Part shown: positions 23,001 through 30,251 of the stretch, piece by piece
How positions within the stretch are numbered: the first letter of the stretch is position 1
Layout of the letters: the number at the start of each line of letters is the position of its first letter
From: UBA6183 sp034676125
GTDB taxonomy: Bacteria > Bacteroidota > Bacteroidia > UKL13-3
NCBI GenBank assembly: GCA_034676125.1
Contig: JAUCCO010000024.1
Coordinates: 1-31,654 of the forward strand
Length of the DNA stretch: 31,654 nucleotides
Direction: 5' to 3'
Program-made: the position numbers and the translations under genes
Notes under the pieces: generated by a model
Told to the model about the DNA's origin: nothing
Database searches by the model: none
What the model saw: the letters and a program-made list of their open reading frames with translations, nothing else

Positions 23001-23487
23001 CTTGAATATTGCCACCAAACAATAACTCATTAATAAGCACCAATGCTAAACCTTCTTTAATTTGTTTTTGAAGATCGGCTCGGTTGCCATTAAAAAAAAC
23101 ATAAAACCTATTGCTGGTAACTTGTGTAACACCGCCCAAATTTGCAGGTTGGTCTGATAATCCAAAGTTAGCTTGTTTAAACTCTTGTTGGGTATTGTAG
23201 CAAATAATTTCTACCCTACCGCTTAATCTATGGTCAACTATTTTTTCAATACTATTTAATTGCTCTTCGGCAGTTCGTGCCACAAAAGTTGCAAGCTCTC
23301 GTCCGCCCGAATAAAAGTAGGCATCAAAATTTTCTGAGCGCACATAACTCCAAACAAACTTGGTGTACTGCACCCTATTTTGGCCAAATGTAGTATACAT
23401 GCCTTGTGCCATAACTTGCATGGGCATTAGGCTGATTATAGCAACTACAATGAATAGTATATTTTTAAAATTATTTGATTTCTTCAC
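20080..23487 (-). CDS. TolB-like propeller protein with C-terminal outer-membrane beta-barrel
   Basis: 1135-residue exported protein. A signal peptide lies at about 1-28 (LFIVVAIISLMPMQVMAQG). An N-terminal peptidase-MA-like segment (about 50-290) ends in LPEWYMQGLTAYIGEQW. The position that carries HExxH in active gluzincins reads LVLINELLFG (149-158), so it is probably inactive. PD40/TolB-type repeats follow (about 300-560), for example SDLYLYDMQTRRERQITNDP and KILFASNRTSDSL. The C-terminal region (about 770-1135) looks like a surface-antigen/BamA-type barrel: it ends GPGLRSKLLGYYIRLDVAWG ... YHFSLSMDF, with the terminal aromatic residue needed for outer-membrane insertion. Such proteins are known in Bacteroidota, but their role is not established. 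A probable structured RNA with a terminator precedes it on the same strand, so it may be controlled by attenuation. Confidence 0.85.
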   Translation of the reverse strand: MKKSNNFKNILFIVVAIISLMPMQVMAQGMYTTFGQNRVQYTKFVWSYVRSENFDAYFYSGGRELATFVARTAEEQLNSIEKIVDHRLSGRVEIICYNTQQEFKQANFGLSDQPANLGGVTQVTSNRFYVFFNGNRADLQKQIKEGLALVLINELLFGGNIQDRIQNAAMLNLPEWYMQGLTAYIGEQWNSELDNKLKDQVNSGKLKKFNRLVYKEPKLAGHSWWRFLVEKYGIEVISNMIYITKLSRNYETALIYVTGIDLKEAGKDWLEYYKEQYAKEDNFRTLPQQEIKIKKRLTKYIEPKLKVSPKGDFVAFTTNKSGKYKVWTVNLKTSKHKRIHKGGIKYYQRELDHSFPMLAWHPGGEKLSYVHEKKGKIYITTVDLLTKKKSKILFLKFDKITSFAYADNGNSLIISAIRKGQSDLYLYDMQTRRERQITNDPFDDLMPVYADGGSKILFASNRTSDSLGGAAPLTLSPQNNLDIYLYDLERVGQIDALKRLSNTPNINETNPVEYNNQYYSYLTEYNGIVNKYAVRVEEQYDFTELQVFRKDSLKTIDTLFFEQLSDKGTVFDYYGRTIKLGDDVEKIDTIIHTKDVVFTYPLTNYKRSIIAHDICRQTQKEYDFVLNDRRYNIFESPLQKQITETGKKTETYPNLFRLKSGFATKPFVIGEAIFKPRNFPVGNATEEKSITSKPVFIDTAEKFFFVNEFTPSTFTPEDIKPSFKPQAAQAGKFLKVTAPRFYNITFFADKLVTQIDNTVINSYYQPIMPGGENMFNTGLNGMIKFGLVDLFEDYKLVGGFRLPYNLSGADYFLTYESLKRRLDKKVTFFRQSRDGNAEGTTTQNTIHELRLELKYPLNQVWSIRGDVFTRLDKDVFKGITPVTLAKPDNETLWTGYKAELVFDNTIPKGLNLLDGTRFKIFYEQYFNVNNDKIRLNAAGFDFRHYEPIHKNVIFCTRLTANTSWGQQKVKYVLGGVDNWIFPQYDQSNNPPSQTNYAFQALATNMRGFKQNIRNGSTFAAASVEIRIPIVSYIANRPIRSDFLNNLLLMPFFDVGTAWTGSGPYSDENTFNQKIYEVQNLKATVINVREPIIAGFGPGLRSKLLGYYIRLDVAWGIQDYEVAKKPMYHFSLSMDF

Positions 23488-23584
23488 TAGATAACGTTAA
23501 TAACGTATAGACATCAAATTTCAGCATGAAGGTTGACATTACCAAGAAATAAAAAATAAAAGTGAAGGAATGTGAAAAGTCTTT

Positions 23585-23631
23585 AAACAAAAACAGCTAA
23601 TCTCGGGACTCCGAAGAGTCCCTGAATTAGC
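23585..23631 (-). terminator. Strong intrinsic terminator with UUCG tetraloop
   Basis: Minus strand: GCTAAT/ATTAGC outer stem, GGGACTC/GAGTCCC inner stem, and a cTTCGg tetraloop. A run TGTTTTTGTTT follows. It lies 98 nt upstream of the ATG of the large propeller/barrel gene and ends the candidate RNA. Confidence 0.9.
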
Positions 23632-23741
23632 CTGTATAACCATTAAACCCCACGAGGGCAATTTTAGTGGATTGCGCTTATGCCCGCAATCGGTTAGTAG
23701 TGTGTATTTGATAATTTAAATACCGTTTTGTTAACTAACGC
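23588..23741 (-). ncRNA. Candidate structured small RNA or 5' attenuator leader
   Basis: About 150 nt between a well-formed promoter and a strong terminator, in a 356-bp gap with no coding frame. On the minus strand, GTTAG (23735-23739) can pair with CTAAC (23693-23697) around a GTATTT/AAATAC hairpin. GATTGCG/CGCAATC (23685-23691 with 23670-23676) forms a 7-bp hairpin whose loop GGCA can pair with TGCC inside the next CCAC/GTGG hairpin, a possible kissing loop or pseudoknot. An alternative TAACC/GGTTA pairing excludes the first stem, as in switching RNAs. I do not recognise it as tmRNA, RNase P RNA, 4.5S RNA or a known riboswitch. A 6S-type RNA cannot be excluded. It could be a stand-alone sRNA, or a leader for the gene at 20080-23487. 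The exact 5' end is inferred from the promoter. Confidence 0.62.
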
Positions 23742-23745
23742 GATA

Positions 23746-23776
23746 CAAATATGAACCATTTTTTTGTAACTACAAA
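23746..23776 (-). promoter_or_regulatory. Promoter of the candidate small RNA
   Basis: Minus-strand TTTG (23773-23776), a spacer of exactly 19 nt, then CATATTTG (23746-23753), matching TAnnTTTG at 7 of 8 positions. The predicted start is the G complementary to C23741. Confidence 0.65.
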
Positions 23777-23843
23777 TTAAATTTCATTTTTTTTTTTCAC
23801 CCCTGATTTTAAAGGCCTATAGCGAGGATTAAAGTCGTTTTTT

Positions 23844-24929
23844 TTACTTATTGATGAATAAAGTTTGAGTTGGAAATGCAAAATCGGAACCATGTTTTTC
23901 TACAATTCCCATTATTTTTATATTGATTTCTTCTTTTACGCGAACCATTACATCAAACTCGTTACTTTTTACAAAATAAATAACCAAGATATTTAACGAA
24001 CTGGCACTAAATTCTGTAAACCTTACAATAGTTCCATCACCAATTAACTCATGTTTGGCTATGGTTTCCTTGATATCATCAATTATACTTAAAATCTGTT
24101 GGCTAGAGCTGGAATATATTAATCCCAACTCAAACCTAACCCTACGAGCTTCGCTTAATGTGATATTATTTAAAGCTACATCAATTAATTTTTTGTTGGG
24201 TACGGTTAATAAACTTTTTTCAGATGTTCTAATTTTTGTGGTTCTAAATCCCACATGTTCTACAGTTCCTTTAATCTCGGCAGCTTCAATAAAATCACCC
24301 GTTTTAAATGGCTTATCTAAATAAATTACAAACGAGCCAAGTAAATTAGCTAAGGTATCTTGTGCAGCTAAGGCCACGGCTAATCCACCAATACCTAATG
24401 ATGCTACTAAAGCTGTAATATTTACATGAAAAACCATTCGCAAACCCGTAAAAATACATAGAATTACAATAAGTACTTTAATAAGTTCTTTTACAAAATT
24501 GCCAAGTTCTGGTGCTACCGGAAAATTATCTCTGTGAATTAATACATAGGTAAAAAAATCGGCTGTACGTAATAAAATTTTACAAATAATTGTAAAAAAC
24601 GAAAGCTGCCAAGCCATTAATAACAGTAACCTTAACCCTATTTTATCAATAGTTACTAAATTCCATGATGATGGGAAACTTAATTTTTCGAAAGCAAAAT
24701 AAATTACTAAAATGGTAATAAGCTGTTCAATTGGCTTACGCAATAAAGCTACAAACTCTTCTCGAAATTCATTTTTAGAAAATGATTTAAACACCCGAAA
24801 CGACTGCTTGCTTAAGACTCTTGCAAAGTATCGTTTAAATAAAAGCCCCACTACCAAAATAACGGCAAATAGCACAAGGTCTATTATTTTATTATCGTAA
24901 TATTCTATCTCAGAAACTAGCCAATTCAT
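23844..24929 (-). CDS. MscS-family mechanosensitive channel
   Basis: Small-conductance mechanosensitive channel of the inner membrane that releases solutes on hypo-osmotic shock. Its 361 residues hold hydrophobic segments at about 15-32, 66-82, 98-118 and 148-166, then the pore helix and channel-domain signature ALVASLGIGGLAVALAAQDT (173-192) and LANLLGSFVIYLDKPFKTGD (193-212). The beta-domain GTVEHVGFRTTKIRTSEKSL and VPNKKLIDVALNNIT follow. These are the clear hallmarks of the family. ATG 24929 is preceded by a -7 box 5 nt upstream. It lies 47 bp downstream of polA on the same strand, so it may also be read through from polA. Confidence 0.93.
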   Translation of the reverse strand: MNWLVSEIEYYDNKIIDLVLFAVILVVGLLFKRYFARVLSKQSFRVFKSFSKNEFREEFVALLRKPIEQLITILVIYFAFEKLSFPSSWNLVTIDKIGLRLLLLMAWQLSFFTIICKILLRTADFFTYVLIHRDNFPVAPELGNFVKELIKVLIVILCIFTGLRMVFHVNITALVASLGIGGLAVALAAQDTLANLLGSFVIYLDKPFKTGDFIEAAEIKGTVEHVGFRTTKIRTSEKSLLTVPNKKLIDVALNNITLSEARRVRFELGLIYSSSSQQILSIIDDIKETIAKHELIGDGTIVRFTEFSASSLNILVIYFVKSNEFDVMVRVKEEINIKIMGIVEKHGSDFAFPTQTLFINK

Positions 24930-24934
24930 ATTTA

Positions 24935-24942
24935 CAAAGTTA
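24935..24942 (-). promoter_or_regulatory. -7 promoter box for the MscS gene
   Basis: Minus-strand TAACTTTG matches TAnnTTTG exactly and ends 5 nt before ATG 24929, inside the 47-bp gap after polA. A TTG 17 nt upstream is a possible -33 element. Confidence 0.5.
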
Positions 24943-24976
24943 ACCGTTTAAATACCAAACAAGTTTATAAAAAAGA

Positions 24977-27802
24977 TTAATGTGCTTCGAGCCAGTTATT
25001 GCCTATACCCGCTTCGGCCACAATAGGTACATTTATTGGCATGGCCTTTTCCATCTCCTCTTTTACAAGTTGTTTCATTAGCTCAATTTCTGGCTTGTAA
25101 ACATCAAAAAGTAATTCATCATGCACCTGCAAAATCATTTTAGATTTTAAATTTTCATCACGTTTCATGCGATTAAAAATATTAATCATCGCCACTTTAA
25201 TCATATCAGCAGCACTACCTTGTATGGGTGCATTTATAGCATTTCTTTCAGCAAAACCACGCACCGTAAAATTAGCAGAATTTATATCACGCAAATAACG
25301 TCTACGACCCATTAATGTTTGCACATAACCATATTCTTTAGCAGAATTAATGGTGGTGTTCATGTACGTTTTTATACTTGGATATTGTTTCCAATACTCA
25401 TCAATAATTAAAGCGGCCTCTTTACGTGGAATGCCCAAACTTTGTGATAACCCAAATGCAGATTGGCCATAAATTATTCCAAAATTTACCGCTTTGGCAT
25501 TTCTTCTTTGCTCTGCAGAAACTTCTGCTACTTCAATTCCATAAACACGTGCAGCAGTTGCAATATGTATATCAATACCTTGTTTAAATGCATCAATCAT
25601 GGCTTCTTCATTTGCCATTGAAGCAATAATGCGCAACTCTATTTGCGAGTAATCTGCACTTAACAAAACATAATCATCATTTCTTGCAATAAATGCTTTA
25701 CGTACCTCACGGCCTTTGTCTGTTCTGATAGGTATATTTTGCAGATTAGGATTATTAGAACTTAACCTACCAGTAGCTGCTACTGCTTGATTAAAGGAAG
25801 TATGAACACGGCCAGTTGTTTCGTTTATTAAAGCTGGCAATGCATCAACATAAGTTGATTTTAATTTTTGTAACTGACGAACCTCTAAAATACAACGAAC
25901 AATCTCGTGTTCGTTTAAAGTTTGCAAAACATCTTCGCCAGTTTGGTACTGACCCGTTTTTGTTTTTTTAGCTTTAGCATCTAACTTTAAATGATCAAAC
26001 AAAACCTCTCCTAATTGTTTGGGAGATGCTATATTAAAATCAACCCCAGCCAACTCAATTATTCGTTTCTCTAATTGTACAATTTCAGTTTCTAATTCTA
26101 CTGAATAATCATTTAAAAACTGTTTGTTAATCTTTACACCTTCCTGCTCCATATCAGCCAAAACAGGCACCAAAGGTTGTTCCAATTCAAACAATAGTTT
26201 TTCGGCTTCGCAGGCTTTTAGTTGTGGTGCCAACAACTGTTTTAATTGAAAAGTAATATCAGTATCTTCTACTGCATATTCCTTTATTTTTTCAATTTCA
26301 ACATCACGCATACTTAATTGGTTTTTACCTTTTTTTCCAATTAAATTTTCAATGCTTACAGGTTGATAATTTAGGTAAATACCCGATAAAAAATCCATTC
26401 CATGACGAAGGTCTGGTTCTATTAAATAATGCGCCAACATGGTATCAAAAATTGGCCCTTGTAAATCTAATCCATAACGGTGCAAAATGCTTAAATCAAA
26501 CTTAACATTTTGTAATATTTTGGTGATTGATTCGCTTAAAAATACTGGTCTAAAAATTTCAAGCAAACGTTTGGCTTCATCAAAATTATCAGGACAAGCA
26601 ATATAAAAACCATGATGCGCTTTGTAACTAAAGCTAAACCCAACAATATCATTATCTATCTTATCCAAACTTGAAGTTTCTGTATCAAAACTAACCTCAG
26701 TTTGTTGCAATAATTCGTTTAAAACTGATTGTAAATGATCATCCCCTTGCACCAAAATATATTCGTGCGGAGTGTTATCAATGGTGTTTAAATTTGATGG
26801 TTGTTGTTGCACTTCAACTTCATCAGTTTTTGCAGCAGTAGCCGATGCTTCGCCTTGATTAAACAAATCAAAAGCAGCAGTTTGTTTTGATGCACCATTA
26901 TTGCTTTTTACACCAACTTCTATTTCGGTGCCAAGTACACGTTTGGCTAATGTTTTAAACTCTAACTCTGTAAATAGTTTTTCTATTTCATCCTTATTAG
27001 GTTCAGCCATTATTAAGTCTTCTTCCACCAAATCAATTGGCACATTAATATCAATAGTAGCTAAACGTTTGCTTAAAAAAGCTTTTTCTTTATTGTTGGT
27101 AACGTTTTCTAACTGTTTGCCTTTTAACTCGTGTAAGTTTTCGTACAAACCTTCCATGCTGCCATATTTTTGCACAAAAACTTTAGCTGTTTTTTCGCCC
27201 ACACCAGGTATTCCCGGAATATTATCAACGGCATCACCCCACATTCCTAAAATATCAATTACTTGTTTTATATCAGTAATCTCCCAACGTTTTAGCACTT
27301 CAGGCACACCCATAACTTCAAAATCATTACCCATGCGGGCAGGCTTATATATAAAAATATGTTCGCTTACCAATTGCCCAAAATCTTTATCGGGTGTCAT
27401 CATAAACACATCAAAACCTTGCTGTTCGGCCTTTTTAGCCAAAGTTCCAATAACATCATCGGCTTCATAACCCGGGCGAATTAATAAAGGAATACTCATG
27501 GCTTCCGTAATTTTTAAAATGTACGGAAGTGCACTGGTTATATCTTCTGGCTGCTCTTGGCGATGTGCTTTGTAATGTTCGTATTCCTCATGTCTTGCAG
27601 TTGGTGCAGATGTATCAAAACTTACTCCAATATGAGTTGGATTTTCTTTTTTGAGAACGTCTAATAAAGTGTTTACATAACCAAATATTGCCGATGTATT
27701 AAAACCGTATGAGGTGATTCTTGGATTTTTGCTAAATGCAAAATAAGCACGGTACACCAAGGCCATGCCATCTAATAAAAATAATTTTTTGCGTTGCTGC
27801 AT
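24977..27802 (-). CDS. polA: DNA polymerase I
   Basis: Repair and Okazaki-fragment polymerase, 941 residues with all three domains. The 5' nuclease domain (about 1-295) has GYEADDVIGT (111-120), TPDKDFGQLV (136-145) and GDAVDNIPGIPGVGEKTA (189-206). A low-complexity linker rich in Ala, Gln and Asn (about 300-345) follows. The 3'-5' proofreading domain keeps all acidic residues: D373/E375 (FDTET), N432 and D436 (NVKFD), Y509 and D513 (YAVED). The polymerase domain has motif A with D717 (LSADYSQIELR), motif B RRNAKAVNFGIIYG (766-779) and motif C QVHDELLFD with D895-E896. It is thus predicted to be fully proofreading, unlike Taq-type enzymes. It is divergent from purM, and its promoter suggests a leaderless mRNA. 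Confidence 0.98.
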   Translation of the reverse strand: MQQRKKLFLLDGMALVYRAYFAFSKNPRITSYGFNTSAIFGYVNTLLDVLKKENPTHIGVSFDTSAPTARHEEYEHYKAHRQEQPEDITSALPYILKITEAMSIPLLIRPGYEADDVIGTLAKKAEQQGFDVFMMTPDKDFGQLVSEHIFIYKPARMGNDFEVMGVPEVLKRWEITDIKQVIDILGMWGDAVDNIPGIPGVGEKTAKVFVQKYGSMEGLYENLHELKGKQLENVTNNKEKAFLSKRLATIDINVPIDLVEEDLIMAEPNKDEIEKLFTELEFKTLAKRVLGTEIEVGVKSNNGASKQTAAFDLFNQGEASATAAKTDEVEVQQQPSNLNTIDNTPHEYILVQGDDHLQSVLNELLQQTEVSFDTETSSLDKIDNDIVGFSFSYKAHHGFYIACPDNFDEAKRLLEIFRPVFLSESITKILQNVKFDLSILHRYGLDLQGPIFDTMLAHYLIEPDLRHGMDFLSGIYLNYQPVSIENLIGKKGKNQLSMRDVEIEKIKEYAVEDTDITFQLKQLLAPQLKACEAEKLLFELEQPLVPVLADMEQEGVKINKQFLNDYSVELETEIVQLEKRIIELAGVDFNIASPKQLGEVLFDHLKLDAKAKKTKTGQYQTGEDVLQTLNEHEIVRCILEVRQLQKLKSTYVDALPALINETTGRVHTSFNQAVAATGRLSSNNPNLQNIPIRTDKGREVRKAFIARNDDYVLLSADYSQIELRIIASMANEEAMIDAFKQGIDIHIATAARVYGIEVAEVSAEQRRNAKAVNFGIIYGQSAFGLSQSLGIPRKEAALIIDEYWKQYPSIKTYMNTTINSAKEYGYVQTLMGRRRYLRDINSANFTVRGFAERNAINAPIQGSAADMIKVAMINIFNRMKRDENLKSKMILQVHDELLFDVYKPEIELMKQLVKEEMEKAMPINVPIVAEAGIGNNWLEAH

Positions 27803-27806
27803 GCCT

Positions 27807-27837
27807 CAAAAGTATATATCCAATAGGAATACACCAA
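27807..27837 (-). promoter_or_regulatory. Promoter of polA
   Basis: Minus-strand TTG (27835-27837), a 20-nt spacer, then TACTTTTG (27807-27814), an exact TAnnTTTG match ending 4 nt before ATG 27802. Confidence 0.65.
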
Positions 27838-27880
27838 TAATTAAATGCAATGTTGATTAATTGTTTTGGGTTTGATGTAT

Positions 27881-27888
27881 TATCTTCG
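27881..27888 (+). promoter_or_regulatory. Candidate -7 box for purM
   Basis: TATCTTCG matches TAnnTTTG at 7 of 8 positions, 21 nt before ATG 27910. A TTG at 27861-27863 is 17 nt upstream, a little closer than ideal. Confidence 0.35.
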
Positions 27889-27909
27889 CATAAAATTACA
27901 ACGCGCAAA

Positions 27910-29073
27910 ATGACTTCTGATAAATACATGAAACGTGGTGTATCTTCTCAAAAAGAGGATGTTCACGCTGCAATTAAAAACATTGACAAGGGTTTATTTC
28001 CTCAAGCATTTTGTAAAATTGTACCCGATTTTTTAGGGAATGATGATGCCTATTGCAACCTAATGCATGCTGATGGAGCTGGTACAAAAAGTAGTTTAGC
28101 CTACTTATATTGGAAAGAAACTGGTGATTTAAGTGTTTGGAAAGGCATTGCGCAAGATGCGATTGTAATGAACACAAATGATTTATTGGCTGCTGGTGTT
28201 TATCAAGATATTTTAATATCGAGCACAATTGGTCGCAATAAAAATTTAATACCTGGCGAAGTAATTCAAACCATTATTGAAGGTACTGAAGAGTTTATTG
28301 AAATGCTTAGCAATTATGGCGTTAACATTCACTCAACAGGTGGAGAAACTGCTGATGTAGGCGATTTAGTACGTACAATAATTGTAGATAGTACCGTAAC
28401 TGCACGTGCAAAACGCAGCAGTATAATTGATAACAAAAATATTAAACCAAGTAATGTAATTGTAGGATTTGCCAGCTTTGGGCAAACAAATTACGAAAAA
28501 GAATACAATGCCGGTATGGGTAGCAATGGCCTTACAATGGCTAGGCATGATGTGCTTTCTACGCATTACAAAAATACCAAAGAAAGTTACGACCAATTGG
28601 TACCCGATGATTTGGTTTATACTGGAGGATTAAAATTAACAGACCAAGTAGAAGGACATCCGCTTAATGTGGGCAAAATGATTTTATCGCCTACACGTAC
28701 TTTTTCTCCAATTATTAAACAAGTATTTGATCATTTTTTTAGCGAAATTAATGGCATGATACATTGTACTGGAGGTGCTCATACCAAGATTTTACATTAT
28801 ACCAACGGGTTACGTTTTGTTAAAAATAATTTGTTTGCTACACCGCCTTTATTTGAAATGATACAAACGCAAAGTAGCAGCACTTGGCAAGAAATGTACA
28901 AGGTATTTAACATGGGCAGTTTGTTAGAGTTTTATGTTGATGAAAAAACTGCAGCAGGATTAATTCAACTTGCCAACTCATTTGGTATTGATGCACAAGT
29001 AATTGGCTATGTAGAAGCCGCTGATAAAAAAGAAGTGGTAATAAAAAGTGCCCACGGAGAGTTTGTGTACTAA
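27910..29073 (+). CDS. purM: Phosphoribosylformylglycinamidine cyclo-ligase (AIR synthetase)
   Basis: ATP-dependent closure of FGAM to AIR, step five of purine synthesis, cytoplasmic. Its 387 residues represent the longer Bacteroidota form. It begins MTSDKYMKRGVSSQKEDVHA, where RGVS and EDVHAAIKNIDKGLF are typical. The nucleotide/substrate motifs HADGAGTKSSLAY (53-65), STGGETADVGDLVRTIIVD and GMGSNGLTMARHDV are intact, as is LSPTRTF and the late HCTGGAHTKILHY. ATG 27910 was chosen because the 20 codons upstream do not match the family. It is divergent from polA, and galE follows after 95 bp. No purine-related riboswitch is seen in the leader. Confidence 0.95.
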   Translation: MTSDKYMKRGVSSQKEDVHAAIKNIDKGLFPQAFCKIVPDFLGNDDAYCNLMHADGAGTKSSLAYLYWKETGDLSVWKGIAQDAIVMNTNDLLAAGVYQDILISSTIGRNKNLIPGEVIQTIIEGTEEFIEMLSNYGVNIHSTGGETADVGDLVRTIIVDSTVTARAKRSSIIDNKNIKPSNVIVGFASFGQTNYEKEYNAGMGSNGLTMARHDVLSTHYKNTKESYDQLVPDDLVYTGGLKLTDQVEGHPLNVGKMILSPTRTFSPIIKQVFDHFFSEINGMIHCTGGAHTKILHYTNGLRFVKNNLFATPPLFEMIQTQSSSTWQEMYKVFNMGSLLEFYVDEKTAAGLIQLANSFGIDAQVIGYVEAADKKEVVIKSAHGEFVY

Positions 29074-29168
29074 TAATCTGATATTTAAGTTTAGTAAATC
29101 AGCATAAAATAATGCTATTTTCTTCGTTGTAATTCCTTATCTTGCGGCCTGTTTTTAACTTTTTATAT

Positions 29169-30200
29169 ATGAAGGTATTAGTAACAGGAGGCACAGGGTT
29201 TATAGGTTCGCACACAGTAGTAGAATTGCAACAAGCAGGACACGAAGTTGTAGCAATTGATAATTTCGAAAACTCGAGCCCACAGGTAGTAGAAAATATT
29301 AAAATAATTACAGGTAAATCTTTTGATTTTATTGAAGCTGATATTCGTGATAAAAAAGCACTTGATGCCGTATTTATCAAACACCCAAATATTGAAGCCG
29401 TAATACATTTTGCAGCTTATAAAGCAGTTGGCGAATCGGTTGAAAAACCTTTAGCATACTACGAAAACAATGTTGGTGGAACCGTTAATTTAGTTGAAGT
29501 TATGCAAAAGCATGGTGTTCAAAATATCGTATTTTCATCAAGCTGCACTGTTTATGGCGATGTAACTGCGGATGTACTTCCAATTACCGAAGACTCTCCT
29601 GTTGTTAAAGCAAATTCGCCATACGGTAATACTAAAAAAATATGTGAAGAATTATTGTTTGATGTATCAAAATCATCAAACACAAAAATTATTGCATTAC
29701 GTTATTTTAATCCAATTGGAGCACACGATAGTGCTTTAATTGGCGAATTACCTAATGGAGTTCCAAGTAATTTAATTCCTTTTGTAACACAAACTGCAAT
29801 GGGAATTCGCGAAAAGCTTACTGTGTTTGGAAATGATTACCCAACACGTGATGGTAGTTGCATTCGTGATTTTATTCATGTGGTTGATTTGGCTAAAGCA
29901 CACGTAAAAGCCATTGAGTTTTTAAATAAAAATGTAAATCAATTTTCGGTATTTAATATTGGTACAGGAAATGGAAATACTGTTTTAGAAGCCATAACTG
30001 CTTTTGAAAAAGTAAGCGGTAAAAAATTAAATTATGTAATTGGTCCGCGCAGAGATGGTGATGTGGTGCAGATTTATGCATCATGCGATAAGGCAATAAA
30101 CGAGTTGGGATGGAAAGCTGAACGTAGTTTAGAAAACGCATTAGAAACTGCCTGGAAATGGGAATTGCACTTAGCCGAAAAATCAACATCAACTAACTAA
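29169..30200 (+). CDS. galE: UDP-glucose 4-epimerase
   Basis: Short-chain dehydrogenase-fold enzyme interconverting UDP-glucose and UDP-galactose with bound NAD+. The NAD motif is GGTGFIG (7-13), the active site has the S123-S125 group (SSSCTVYG) and Y152-x3-K156 (SPYGNTKK), and the GalE-type ALRYFNPIGAH and DYPTRDGSCIRDFIHVVDLA strongly mark the family. Its 343 residues are normal. ATG 29169 gives MKVLVTGGTGF; an upstream start in the same frame would add nine residues with no family similarity. It lies 51 bp before rfbB, with both on the plus strand. It is probably part of a polysaccharide or O-antigen precursor locus that continues beyond the window. Confidence 0.95.
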   Translation: MKVLVTGGTGFIGSHTVVELQQAGHEVVAIDNFENSSPQVVENIKIITGKSFDFIEADIRDKKALDAVFIKHPNIEAVIHFAAYKAVGESVEKPLAYYENNVGGTVNLVEVMQKHGVQNIVFSSSCTVYGDVTADVLPITEDSPVVKANSPYGNTKKICEELLFDVSKSSNTKIIALRYFNPIGAHDSALIGELPNGVPSNLIPFVTQTAMGIREKLTVFGNDYPTRDGSCIRDFIHVVDLAKAHVKAIEFLNKNVNQFSVFNIGTGNGNTVLEAITAFEKVSGKKLNYVIGPRRDGDVVQIYASCDKAINELGWKAERSLENALETAWKWELHLAEKSTSTN

Positions 30201-30251
30201 TTTTAAACCCCACAATACATCAGTGCAAACTGAAAAAGACTTTTGAATAGT

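Noticed and set aside
23490..23507. Direct repeat ATAACGT twice just before the start of the large propeller/barrel gene
   Set aside because: Two 7-base copies in AT-rich DNA are weak evidence for a regulator site, and no partner gene is nearby.
23541..23645. 34-codon frame from ATG inside the RNA and through the terminator
   Set aside because: It is read through a strong hairpin, has no start context and encodes no protein-like pattern, so it is most likely chance.
23600..23741. The structured RNA as tmRNA, RNase P RNA, 4.5S RNA or a TPP, FMN, cobalamin or SAM riboswitch
   Set aside because: None of the conserved core sequences of those RNAs could be found by eye, and the length fits none well. 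A covariance search is needed to exclude distant forms.
26901..27470. 189-codon open frame antisense to polA
   Set aside because: It lies wholly within the clearly functional polA on the other strand. The translation is Ser/Ile-rich low-complexity, as expected of a mirror frame in AT-rich DNA.
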